Below are positions 1 to 10,147 of a DNA stretch of 64,000 nucleotides, piece by piece. Each line of letters starts with the position of its first letter. Position 1 is the first letter of the stretch. Made by a program: the position numbers and the translations under genes. This DNA comes from Bettongia penicillata ogilbyi (Eukaryota > Chordata > Mammalia > Diprotodontia > Potoroidae): assembly GCA_023548195.1 (NCBI GenBank), contig JAJHZJ010000399.1, forward strand, positions 7,817,100 to 7,881,099, read 5' to 3'. The notes beneath the pieces were generated by a model. It was not told the DNA's origin. It ran no database searches and saw only the letters and a list, made by a program, of their open reading frames with translations.

Positions 1-421
1 TTTAATTTATCAAGGACATTAACTTGAAAAACTGGAGTAGGGATCCACTTTAAGATAGGATGTGAGACGTCTTTAAGTGAGTGATAAGAAGATACATTGG
101 CAGTAGGAGGGAGTTAACTGACAAGACTTGTATTGGGGCTGGGAGATTCAACCAAATTAATGCCATGACAGTAGGATTGAGGGGTTGGGGTAAAGGAGCA
201 ACTTCAAACAAAAAGATTTATCCTCTTTTCTTTGCTTTCTCCCCCCATATTTTTTACCACTAGTTAACCATTCCTGATCATTATTCCAAGAGAAAATTGT
301 CCTAATCTTGAAAGTGAACACTGTTTCAAGTAAATATTATTGCACGTATGAATTACTTTCTCTCATGCTTTTTAGATACTGCTTAATATCAGCTAGCATT
401 TGAGGAGCCTGAGAACCAGCC

Positions 422-434
422 AGACACCAAATTC
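422..434. repeat. Target-site duplication, left copy, of the minus-strand half-L1
   Basis: AGACACCAAATTC here matches AGACACCAATTTC at 3291-3303 with one mismatch. The two copies bracket the minus-strand LINE and fix both of its ends. Confidence 0.8.
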
Positions 435-3290
435 TTTTTTTATTTTTCATGAAGCCTTCTTTTATTTTCTTTTTTTTTTATGTAAATTTATTTATTTAAC
501 TTTTTACATTCATTTTCACAAAATTTTGGGTTCCAAATTTTCTCCCCTTTTCTCCCCTCCCCCCACCCCAATACATCGAGCACTCTAATTTTCCCTGTCA
601 CCAATCTGCCCTCTCTTCTATCATCCCTCCCTTCTCTTGTCCCCATCTTCTCTTTTGTCGTGTAGGGCCAGATGTCTTTCTATTCCCCATTAACTGTATT
701 TCTTATTTCCTACTAGCAAGAACAATACTCAACAGTTGTTCCTAAAACTTTGAGTTCCAAATTCTCCCCATCCCTCCCTCCCCACCCATTCTCTTTGAGA
801 AGGCAGGCAATTCAATATAGGCCATATCTGTGTAGTTTTGCAAATGACTTCGATAACAGTCGTGTTGTATAAGACTAATTGTATTTCCCTCCATCCTATC
901 CTGCCCCCCATTGTTTCTATTCTGTCTTTTGATCCTGTCCCTCCCCAAGAGTGTTGACTTCAAATTGGTCCCTCCTCCCATTGCCCTCCCTTCCATCATC
1001 CCCCCCTCCCTGCTTATCTCCTTCTCCCCCACTTCCCTGTACTGTAAGATAGGTTTTCATACCAAAATGAGTGTGCATTTTACTCCTTCCTTTAGTCGAA
1101 TGTGATGAGGGTAAACTTCATGGTTTTTTTCTCAGCTCTCCTCTTTTTCCTGCAACTAAAAAGTCTCCTGCTTGCCTCTTGAATGAGATATAATTTACCC
1201 CATTCTATTTCACCCTCTCTCCTCCCACTACATTTCTCTCTCACCGTTTACCTTAATTTCTTTTAAGATATAGTCCCATCCTATTCAATTCACTCTGTGC
1301 TCTCTGTCTCTGTATGTGCGTGCATGCGTGTACGTGTGTGTGCATGTGTGTGTATGTGTGTATGTCTGTGTGTGGTCCCATCAACTACCCATATACTGAA
1401 ACTTTTTAAGAGTTACAAATATTGTCTTTCCATGTAGGAATGTAAACAGTTCACCTTTGGTAAGTCCATTATGACTTTCTTTGCTGTTTACCTTTTCATG
1501 CTTCTTCTCATTCTTGTGTTTGAAAGTCAAATTTTCTTCTCAGCTCTGGTCTTTTCATCAAGAATGCTTGAAAGTCCTCTGTTTCATTGAAAGACCATAT
1601 TTTCCCCTGAAGTATTATATTCAGTTTTGCTGGGTAGCTGATTCTTGGTTTGAGTCCTAGTTCCTTTGACTTCTGGAATATCCTATTCCACACCCTTCAA
1701 TCCCTTAATGTAGAAGCTGCTAGATCTTGAGGTATCCTGATTGTATTTCCACAATACTGGAATTGTTTCTTTTTAGCTGATTGCAAGATTTTCTCCTTGA
1801 CCTGGGAGTTCTGGAATTTGGCCACAATGTTCCTAGGAGTTTCTCTTTTTGGATCTCTTTCAGGCGGTGATCGATGGATTCCTTCAATACTTATTTTGCC
1901 CTCTGGTTCTAGAATCTCAGGGCAGTTTTCCTTGATAATTTCATGAAAGATGATGTCTAGGATCTTTTTTTGATCATAGCTTTAAGGTAGTCCCATAATT
2001 TTTAAATTTTCTCTCCTGGATCTATTTTCCAGGTCAGTTGTTTTTCCAATGAGATATTTCACATTATCTTCCATTTTTTTATTCTTTTGGTTTTGTTTTA
2101 TGGTTTCTTGGTTTCTCAGAGAGTCATTAGCCTCCATCTGTTCCATTCTAATTTTGAGAGAACTATTTTCTTCAGTGAGCTTTTAAACCTCCATTTCCAT
2201 GTGGCTAATTCTGCTTTTGAAAGCATTCTTCTCCTCATTGGCTTTGTGAACCTCTTTTGCCAATTGAGTGAGCCTATTTTTCAAGGTGTTATTTTCTTCA
2301 GCATTTCTTTGGGTCTCCTTTAGCAAGGTATTGACCCGTTTTTCATGCTTTTCTTGCATCTCTCTCATTTCTCTTCCCCGCTTTTCCTCCACCTATCTAA
2401 CTTGATTTTCAAAATCCTTTTTGAGCTCTTCCATGGTCTGAGCCCATTGAATATCTATTTCAGGTGTTTGGGGTACAGAGGCCTTGACTTCTATGTCTTT
2501 CCCTGATGGTAAGCATTGTTCTTCCTCACCAGCAATGAAAGGAGGAAACATCTGTTCCCCAAGAAAGTAGACTTCTATGGTCTTATTTTTCTTCCATTTT
2601 CAGGGCATTTTCCCAGCCAGTTACTTAACTTCTGAGATTCCTCTCCACCCCTGCCTAGATCCGCCCAGCTAGTGCTTGGGGTCTGAGATTCAAATGCTGC
2701 TCCCCAGCCTCAGGGCTTTCCATGGTGGGCACGGCTGTTATTCAATGTGAGCTTAAGTTCTGGTGCTCAGGTGGGGGCAGGGCCGCCTCCCAGGCTCAGT
2801 TCCCTCTGGGGTTTTATGCAGAGACCTTCAATAATGGATCTGAGGTCCTGCCTGCTGCTCTGGGAGTTCCAGGCTGCCGCTGCCTCTGCTGCCATCTCCA
2901 CCACTGCCTCCCAAGGGGGTCCGAGTCACAGAGACACCCTGCTCTCGAATTGGCCATCCCTGAAGTCTCTCTCACTTACCTGTAGGGCCTGTGGGTGGAG
3001 GGACCTTCATGGCTGCCGGAGGTTCCGTCCCTGAAGACTGCTCAGACCTGCTCCTCTTGGGCCATGCAGCCAGGGCAGTGCAGGGGTGGGCTCCGTTGTC
3101 CAGAGTGCGATGGACCTTTGGGGACGCTTTTCCGGGGCTCTCTGGAATGGAAACCTCTTCCACTGTGTTTCTGCGCGGCTTGTACTGCTCCAGAATTTGT
3201 GGGGAGTTCTTTTTACAGGAAATTTCTGGGCTGTGTATTCGGAGCTAGCATATGTGAGTCTTTCTACTCCACCATCTTGACTTCTCCCCC
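435..3290 (-). mobile_element. Decayed full-length half-L1 (HAL1-like LINE without ORF2), minus strand
   Basis: Read on the minus strand, this begins at 3290 with the L1-type 5' end (AAGTCAAGATGGTGGAGTAG), then a GC-richer 5'UTR to about 2609. An ORF1 remnant follows (2608-1508), then a 3'UTR of roughly 1 kb with a CA/TG microsatellite (about 1311-1376 on plus), a polypurine stretch and an A-rich tail near 471-500. The order and sequence match the two younger elements at 10148 and 22666. No endonuclease or reverse transcriptase segment lies between ORF1 and the tail. A 13-bp duplication flanks it. It is more diverged than the other two copies, so it is an older insertion. A second A-run and about 29 extra bases lie between its tail and the duplication. 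Confidence 0.85.
1508..2608 (-). pseudogene. ORF1: Broken L1-type ORF1 (RNA-binding chaperone) of the minus-strand half-L1
   Basis: The start codon is at 2606-2608 and the ancestral stop at 1508-1510, both on minus. The frame lies where the intact copies have ORF1. It is broken by stops and frameshifts: one open piece covers the coiled-coil region (2392-2183, ending at an in-frame stop) and another the C-terminal domain (1693-1508). The motifs KELGLKPRISYPAKL and GKIWSFNETEDF near the C-terminus are the conserved carboxy-terminal-domain signature of LINE-1 ORF1p. It cannot make the full protein. Confidence 0.88.
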
Positions 3291-3303
3291 AGACACCAAT
3301 TTC

Positions 3304-4576
3304 AATAAGAAAGTATGCTTCAAATTCCTAACATAGGGAGGAATGGAACTCTGATCAATTTTGGCCCCCAAGTAACAGAAACCAATTCAATTATATTCAT
3401 ATAAAATTCTTTGCTCCTTTAGGATGTATGGAAAAGTTCACCAATAAAAATTGGAGGGAATTCTAGATTTTAGCTTATTAAAGGATAAAGCACATTTCTG
3501 GTGGTCTTTCTAAAACTAGCTAAATAGCACTGCAGGAAGTCAAGAGAGAATCAGAGGTCAACTTTAAAGAGGATGGAGCTCCAAGAAGCTAATTGAGTAA
3601 TCGTCCTGTTAGTGATAATGGGCCTGAAGGAAAGAAAAAAAACAACAGAGCCCTGAGGTCCCTGAGGTGTGATTTTCCTTGGTCATGTATGTTACTTTCT
3701 TCATGTGTGCTTCTCTACCAATATATGTTACCTGTGTACCCACTCTTCCCTCTGATGCTATGTATGTTTGGTGAGAGTTTATCACAGGTTTATGGGAGAA
3801 ATGTTTTGCTGCTATTATTCATGCTATGCTATTTCAGTAAATGACTTTGCTTTGAGCTGATTAGGTCAACTGACTGCTGTTTAAACGTGACCACATCAGG
3901 CAGGGCTTGTGAATTATGTTTTGTTTTTGTTTTGTTTTTTTAATTGTGTGAAGCTACAGTGTACCTTGAACTCCAAATAGCTTTCCCTAGGGCTGTCTCA
4001 AACTGAAAAAAGAGATTTAGAAATAAAGCCCACAGGGAAGGACACATTACATCTATTAAAAAAATGAACTTCTGGAATACAACAATATATTAACATATTG
4101 TATAAATTTGATGTATAGAAAGCTGTTTATGCACTAAATAGTTCCTTTTCCAGAGTTATCTGTTGCTGGTCAGATCTGAGAAAAGCAGAGACATGATTAC
4201 ATCTGAAATAACTGAAGAAAGGCAGCTGAAGAAAGAGAAGAGATAGTGAATATTGACAAAGTTCAGAAAATAAAGAAAAGAACATCAATAAAACATTAAA
4301 ATGCATGGGAAAAGTTCAGAAGAAAACACATACATGGTAATTTTATTAATACCATTTAAAATTTAATATATACTTTTTAAAAAAAAACAACTGCACTTAA
4401 TTCATTATTTCCTATGAAATCTTCTTTTTTGGTTCTTTGAGTATTAAAATGACCATGTTTATTAATAATTGTTAAATTTGTAATAAAAAATATTTTTAAA
4501 AAGGAAATTAAAGGTAAAATGAATTAGAAATCTATAAGACACAGGATGGGTTTTAAAATGTGAATTAGAAGTCACC
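3304..4576. other. No gene seen; possible LTR-like tract near 3.6-3.9 kb
   Basis: This interval has no recognisable exon. The stretch at about 3600-3900 ends in a sequence resembling a retroviral polyadenylation region (tttcagtaaatgactttgct). No TG...CA ends or target duplication could be fixed, so it is left unassigned. Confidence 0.3.
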
Positions 4577-4745
4577 ATAGATTCAAAACTGTAAGAGATA
4601 TTAGAAGACATCTGGTCCAAAACTCTACAAGTAAGAAAACTGAGCCTCAGAGAAGTTATGAAATTTACCACAAAAGTATTACATGACAGATTTAAGACTG
4701 GAACCAAAGTCTTCTGACTCTGAATTCAACATCCATTCTACTTCA
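4577..4745 (-). repeat. MIR-like CORE-SINE remnant
   Basis: On plus it reads 'catctggtccaaaactctacaagtaagaaaactgagcctcagagaag...gactctgaattcaacatcc', split here only to keep the quotation short. This is the usual reverse-complement MIR pattern: a target phrase, then gaaactgag.ctcagagaagtta, then a clause ending in gtcttctgactc. It is diverged and old. Confidence 0.6.
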
Positions 4746-6195
4746 TTGGGATGGAGCAAATACCCCAATGTCCTTTTTTACAGATTTAAAAAATAAAACT
4801 GAGTCCCAGATAGCTGCAATGATTTGGTGGAAGAGCAAAATCTAAGGAAGTCATGTTGACGTGTACATGGTTGGGAATCTCTCTCCTTTTTCAACATTTC
4901 TTAACATAACATTAGTAGCAACAATTTTAGAGTCTTTTGTTCCCTCCTCAAAAAAAAAAAAATTTGGTGTCTGAATTATGTTAGCCCTATTTAGAGCCCT
5001 CATCCTATGCATTATTAACCTACATCTTTACTAATGTAGAGAGTAGTGCATGTTGCCTTTATAGGTTATGTGTGTTCACATAAATCTGTCTAGATGTGAC
5101 TCACAAGAAGATATAAATAGATATCTCTAGAGTCTCAGCCACCCATACTTCTCCAAAGGAGTTTTGGAGGTATACAGATGATAACATATACAAGACAATA
5201 CAGCCCAAATGAACTGTCTAATTGGGAGCAAGCTATTTCAGCTCATCCTAGAGAGTCCCAGACTTCACGTTAGGGAAATTCCCTGAAGTTTCTAATGTAG
5301 TAAGTTGAGAATAGGGAAATGATGGAAGTACTGGCTCATCTCCATGCTGACTTCTTCCCAGAGTCTTTTTTTTTCTCTTCAGAGACTTTAGGAGATTCTG
5401 GAACCATTTTTCTTCTACTTCAAAGCTGGAATCCAGAAGACCAAGATCTCTCTTCTTTCAAACTCTCACTGATTTTATCCCTTATGCAGATGCTGAGTAT
5501 TGAGTAATCAACTCCATCATGAGGAAAGTCCCATGAAAATGGATTTTATGCCATAGGTTCCCCTAATATCCACATCTGTCCCTATCTTGGCTGAGGCTGA
5601 TGAAATGACTGTTGAAAGCCCATTGGTATCCTTCTGGCAAAATCTAACTGCCAGAAAATCCTTTAAGTGACTTAAATGAGCATTCTGACAAAACTATACT
5701 GTCAAATTACAGGAAAACAAACACTATTTAACTCCTGTCAGAATGAAGGTGCTGAGACAAGGAAAGAATTATGGCACAGACAATTCAATTTACTTATAAC
5801 TGAGGATTACTGACAGCAAAAGTGTAATAATGAATCCACATTTATCAGCTCCAGGAAAGTCAGAAAGAAAATGTCTTGCCTATAAACCTTTTTGCTAGTA
5901 TAGAGGAATTTAGTACAAATATAGTACAAATCTGCAGAAATGAAAACAAGGAAAAAGTTCCTTGATCATTTCCCATGTCCTATTTTTTGTGCTGGTGTAG
6001 ACCATGCCAAAAAAAAAGCGAGACAGCATTGCTAAGACAAAATTTTATTTGTTTTAGCAATGATGTTTTTTACATATATCATTTTTACTTTCCTAGGACT
6101 GGATTTGTATTCATTCATCAACATATTCATCTGATCTATATGACTTGGTAGAATGCATTTGTCAGACCAAAAATTAAAGTCTAGATTTAGAGTTG
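4746..6195. other. Unassigned AT-rich DNA
   Basis: No exon, RNA gene or confidently named repeat was seen. The only notable element is the hairpin at 6023-6066, listed separately. Short open frames here lack homology or coding character. Confidence 0.4.
6023..6066. repeat. Short near-perfect inverted repeat (hairpin)
   Basis: The left arm ACAGCATTGCTAAGACAAA (6023-6041) pairs with the right arm TTTGTTTTAGCAATGATGT (6048-6066). There are two mismatches, one of which would be a G-U pair in RNA, and the loop is 6 bases. It lies just downstream of an A-run (6009-6017). It may be the core of a tiny transposon, a small-RNA hairpin or chance. Confidence 0.55.
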
Positions 6196-6262
6196 CAGTC
6201 AGGAATTAAATAAGCATTTATTAAGTTCAACGTGTACCTATGTGCTAAGTATGCAAATATTA
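6196..6262 (-). repeat. L2 LINE 3'-end fragment
   Basis: Plus-strand 'aataagcatttattaagt' followed by 'tacctatgtgctaagtat' is the reverse complement of the L2 3' terminus (ending tggcacatagtaggtgcttaataaatg). Confidence 0.5.
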
Positions 6263-6550
6263 TCTCACTTAGGTACTTTGGAGTTCTCACAAGCCAACTG
6301 AATCCCACTCTGCATGCAACCACTTTTCACTTGCTGCCATTTCATTCTTCAACTATTCTGTTTTAGCTACCTTCACCAGGGCACAAAGGAAGGCAAAGGT
6401 CATGGATCCTGGAGAAGGCACTCAGCATCACAGACTCATAAATCCCAAGGGTCTTCCCCTCCTGAATTGCTGTGTTTTGGTTTGGGTTTTTTTTTTTTGA
6501 CTAGGTAAAAGATGCCATTCTCTGCCTCATGTATTAACTCGACTTAATCA

Positions 6551-8125
6551 CTGAATGGGTGCTGTCAAATCTGTCTATAAGACCCACTTTGATGTCATTC
6601 ACTGTCATAAATCTGATTGCCAAAAAATCTTCATGTTCATGATGAAAAAGCTGAACAGAAACTTTTTTAGAGAATCAAATGGAAAAATCTTAAAAAGTTT
6701 TCCATGAAACCAGACTTTCATGAAAGACTTTATTCAGCCTTGACTCCAAGTATTTATGAACATGAAGATATCAAAAAGGACATTTTGCTTCAGCTATTTG
6801 GAGGAAAAAGAAAGGCTTTTAGTCATTCTGGAAGAGACAAATTCCCTGCTGAGGTCAATATCTTTCTGTGTGGGGATCCTGGGACCAGTAAATCCCAGAA
6901 GCTACAAATGTGTTTACAATTTTATTCCCTGAGGAAAGCACACATCTGGAAAAGGCTCTAAGGTAGGTGGTCTTACTACATATATAATAAAAGACCCAGA
7001 AACAAGATAACTGGTCTTGCAGACTAGTGCTCTGTTCTTGAGTGACAAAGGTATCTGTGTATTAATGAATTTGACAAGATGAAAGCACAAGATTCATGAA
7101 GTAAGGAAACAATGGACTCTCAATTTCTCAGTCTGGAATTACTTATCAGCCATATGCTTAATCTTAGACCAGCTAATTCTTTAGAGTCTCAATGGAATCC
7201 TAAGAAAAATACAATTGAAAATATTCAGCTTCTACATATATTCTTGTCAAGATTTGATTTGATTTTCTTAATACTAAACCTTGAAGATGAAGCCTATGAC
7301 AGGTGCCTTGCTCACATTTGATTGCATTGTATTACCAGGGTGAAGAGCAAATAGAAGTTAATGCATATGGCAGCCCTGAAGGACTCTGTTGTATATGCTC
7401 ACAACTCTGTTACTCCTAGAATGAGCAAAAATAAAGCTAGCAGGCTTTAATTGAGGCTTATGAAGACATGAGGAAGATGGGAAGTGGCAATGAAATGGTT
7501 TCTGCTCATGCCCAACAGGTGGAATCATTGATACATTTGTCAGAAGCTCATGTCAAAGTGCAATTTTCAGGCAAATTTGAAGCAATTGATGTTGAAGAAG
7601 CAAAACACCTCCATCATAAGCATGTCCCTGACTGTATTCTCAGTACAGAAATGAGTGCACATCCAGTAAAAGAAAAGAAAAGTTAGATTGGGCTTTGAAG
7701 AATCTTATTCAAAGTAAAAAATACCAGCTCTAAACTACCAGAAACTCTTTGAAGATATTCAGGAAAAGTCTGACATAGCTATTCCTAAAACATTTGAAGA
7801 AGTTATACATGCTTTGGCTGATGATGACTTTTTGATTGTGACTGGAAAAACTATTCAATTACTTTGAAGAAATTAGATATGAGCAGTAATTAGCAGTATT
7901 TGTTCAGCTTTTCTGCAAAGATATTTACTTGATGACTTATGTAAGACTACTGGTTTTCCTTCATTATTTGACCATCAGCTAACAGCATTGCCACCAGTGT
8001 CGTAACTAGATGTCTAAGTACTAAGCTCTAATTGTTTTGTTTTTCAAATATTAATTAGGTATCAATTTTATGATGAAATATGTTTCTTTAAAATGCTTTA
8101 AATAAAAGTTTTCCTTATTGTAAAA
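6551..8125 (+). pseudogene. MCM4: Processed pseudogene of MCM4 (replicative MCM2-7 helicase subunit), 5'-truncated
   Basis: The sequence covers the C-terminal half of MCM4, the ATPase subunit of the DNA-replication helicase. It has no introns across a region that is multi-exon in mammalian MCM4. Readable pieces include KSVYKTHFDVIH (about 6564-6600), [11 protein letters not shown] and [17 protein letters not shown] (6704-6840). Walker A is GDPGTSKS (6872-6895), the Walker B remnant is NEFDKMK (about 7065-7085), [15 protein letters not shown] lies at about 7187-7230, and the arginine-finger segment SRFDLIF is near 7247-7268. The C-terminus TGKTIQLL ends at the stop at 7865-7867. Several frameshifts and stops separate these pieces, for example after 6961 and after 7321. 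A 3'UTR follows, with AATAAA at 8101-8106 and a residual A-run at 8121-8126. This is the structure expected of a LINE-mediated retrocopy that cannot encode a helicase. Confidence 0.95.
8101..8106 (+). terminator. Polyadenylation signal carried by the MCM4 retrocopy
   Basis: AATAAA lies about 15 bases before the short A-run that ends the retrocopy. This marks the cleavage site used by the parent mRNA. Confidence 0.75.
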
Positions 8126-8157
8126 ATAGTGTTATTAAATATATTCACATGTACAAG

Positions 8158-8384
8158 AAACTATGCTAAACACTTTACAAACATGATCTCATTTAAATTT
8201 TACAACAACCCTAGGAGACAGGTGCTATCATTAGATCCATTTTATAGTTGGGAGAAATGAGGCTTAACAGGTTAAGTGTCTTACCCAGCATCACACAGTA
8301 AGAAAGTGTCTGAGGTCAAATTTGAAGTTAGATCTTCCTGACTCCAGGTGCAGCACTCTAACCACTTTGCTATCCAGCTGTCTG
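8158..8384 (-). repeat. tRNA-headed CORE-SINE (MIR/Mar1-like)
   Basis: On plus it runs from 'tgctaaacactttacaaac' through 'ggtgctatcat' and 'gaggcttaacaggttaagtg' to 'gctatccagctgtct'. The last phrase is the complement of the marsupial tRNA-like head (aggcagctaggtggc). The insertion abuts the end of the MCM4 retrocopy. Confidence 0.8.
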
Positions 8385-9078
8385 ATGTAGGAAAAGGTGA
8401 ATCTAATTCACCTCTACAAAGATTAACTCCACAAACTGAGCCTTCTTAACCATATTCGAACTAGTCACAAAAAATACACTTCAAAATACACTTTCTAAAC
8501 CATACCTCCAGTGATGATGACTCCATTTTCTGCTAGTGAAGATCAGAATTTAATGCTGTCTCATCTTGTATAAACCTTACCTTATTGTCTTTCTTTATGT
8601 CTGACATAAAGGATGTCCCAACAAAATGGAGGGCTTTCTCTGATTCATTTGTTATTTGAAGGGTCGCCATGCCACATTCTTGTTGCACACATGCTAGCCC
8701 TCATTTCACCACATTATAAGCCCATTCTTTTCCATACCTATACATCCTTGATAATATTTTTACATCACTTCTTCTAAGTCATTATTGAGAATATGTTTAA
8801 AAGCTATTTACACCCATTAGGTATCATTCCCCTGACTTTTGGAGTATCCACCATTGGGATTCTTCTAAGATATTGATACTCCATGATTTGTAGCCCAATA
8901 GCATCACTTAGGAATATTACTTTTTTTAAAAAAATGTATAGACTTTGTGGCAGAAAACCACTAAGGATCACTGAAAATTGTGGTTTATCTCACTCCTTCA
9001 TATTCAATCACATTGAAGATAACTTTTTTGTAAGGGAAATCATATATGTGATTTTAGCAGAGGATCATGAATGAAGAT
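8385..9078. other. Unassigned AT-rich DNA between two SINEs
   Basis: No coding region or recognised repeat was seen. Confidence 0.4.
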
Positions 9079-9395
9079 GGCAGCTAGGTGGTGCAGTGGA
9101 TAGAGCACTAGTGCAAGAGTCAAGAGGACCTGAGTTCAAATCTCATTTCAGACACTTGACACTCACTAGCTGTGTGACCTTGGACAAGTCACTTAACCCC
9201 AATTACCTCATCCTGGGTCATCTTCAGTCATCCTGATGAATATCTGGTCACTGGATTCAGATGGCTCTGGAGGAGAAGTGAGGCTGGTGACCTGCACAAC
9301 ACTCCCTCACTCAAAAAAAACAAAGTCAAGTGCAAGTCATGTCATTATTTTTCTGATAGTATGGTCTTATTCGTCAACGAAGGATGAACATAAAC
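9079..9395 (+). mobile_element. tRNA-derived SINE with an RTE-type 3' tail
   Basis: The head GGCAGCTAGGTGGTGCAGTG carries the A-box region. 'gagttcaaatctcattt' is the B-box-like segment (RNA polymerase III internal promoter), followed by 'ctagctgtgtgaccttgg' and 'caagtcacttaacccc'. The 3' part ('gtgcaagtcatgtcattatt', 'tatggtcttattcgtcaacg', 'aaggatgaacataa') matches the terminus of RTE-clade LINEs, as at 20095-20150. This suggests mobilisation by RTE machinery. It is complete from head to tail and only moderately diverged. Confidence 0.88.
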
Positions 9396-9877
9396 ACACA
9401 CACTAGTGAAGAAACTGCCCCCCAGAAATGCAGACTAAAATTTTCTCTGCAACTTATAATCTTAGAGAGTTAGTTGCCTGGAGCATTGAAAGGCTAAATG
9501 ACTTAGCATCACATAGCAGAAATGAGTCAAAGGTGGGGCTTAAAATCAAATCTAGCTGACTTTAGCTGGTGAAATAGCGGAGGGATGCTCAAACATCTCC
9601 ATATGGAGGGGTGACAGTAAAGACCTAATTAAGACTGTAGCCCCAGTAAAGCAACATAAGAATAATAATAATAACTTACTATTTAAATCAAATTGCCAAG
9701 AAATTATAAAGCTATGCAAAAATAGCTAAATTCATTTTGGGAAATGAAAGATCTAAAGTCTCAAGGAAAACAATGGGAGAGAGGAGGCAAGAATGAAGGA
9801 GCCATATTATTATCAGATCTTAAACTATTTTATTAGACAGTAATCATTAAAACTAATTGGTTCTAATTAAAATTTGT
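9396..9877. other. Unassigned AT-rich DNA
   Basis: There is a short AAT-type microsatellite at about 9660-9676. Otherwise nothing was recognised. Confidence 0.4.
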
Positions 9878-10128
9878 AGGTAGGTGGTACAGTGAATAGA
9901 ACACCAGGCCTAAAGTCAGGAAAACTACTCTTCCTGAGTTCAAATCTGGTCTCAGACATTTACTAGTGGTATGACCTTTGGCAAGTCACTTAACTCTGTT
10001 TGTATCAACTTCCTTATATGTAAACTGAGAAAGAGAAGGAAATGGCACACACTCCAGTATCTTTGTCAAGAAAATCCCAAATGGAGCTTTGAAGAGTCAA
10101 ACATGACTAAAACAACTGAACAACAATT
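9878..10128 (+). mobile_element. tRNA-derived SINE with a Bov-B-like 3' tail
   Basis: The head 'taggtggtacagtgaataga' is followed by a B-box-like 'gagttcaaatctggtctcag' and 'ggcaagtcacttaactc'. The tail 'aaatggcacacactccagta', then 'tctttgtcaagaaaatccca', 'gaagagtcaaacatgact' and 'gaacaacaat', resembles the Bov-B LINE terminus (agagtcggacacgactga). This differs from the RTE tail of the SINE at 9079. The half-L1 at 10148 inserted just past its tail. Confidence 0.85.
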
Positions 10129-10132
10129 ATTT

Positions 10133-10147
10133 AAAAAATTTATATAC
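10133..10147. repeat. Target-site duplication, left copy, of the 10.1-kb half-L1
   Basis: AAAAAATTTATATAC is repeated perfectly at 13124-13138. Its left edge is uncertain because the right copy adjoins the element's poly(A). Confidence 0.9.

Noticed and set aside
6704..7686. Three open frames with clear MCM helicase motifs, as a possible live gene
   Set aside because: The pieces are in different frames with stops between them, lack introns and the N-terminal half, and end in a poly(A) remnant. It is a retrocopy, not a functional gene.
9079..9150. tRNA-like sequence with A- and B-box elements
   Set aside because: It is the head of a SINE. There is no cloverleaf with a proper acceptor stem and anticodon arm, and the same head recurs at several loci.
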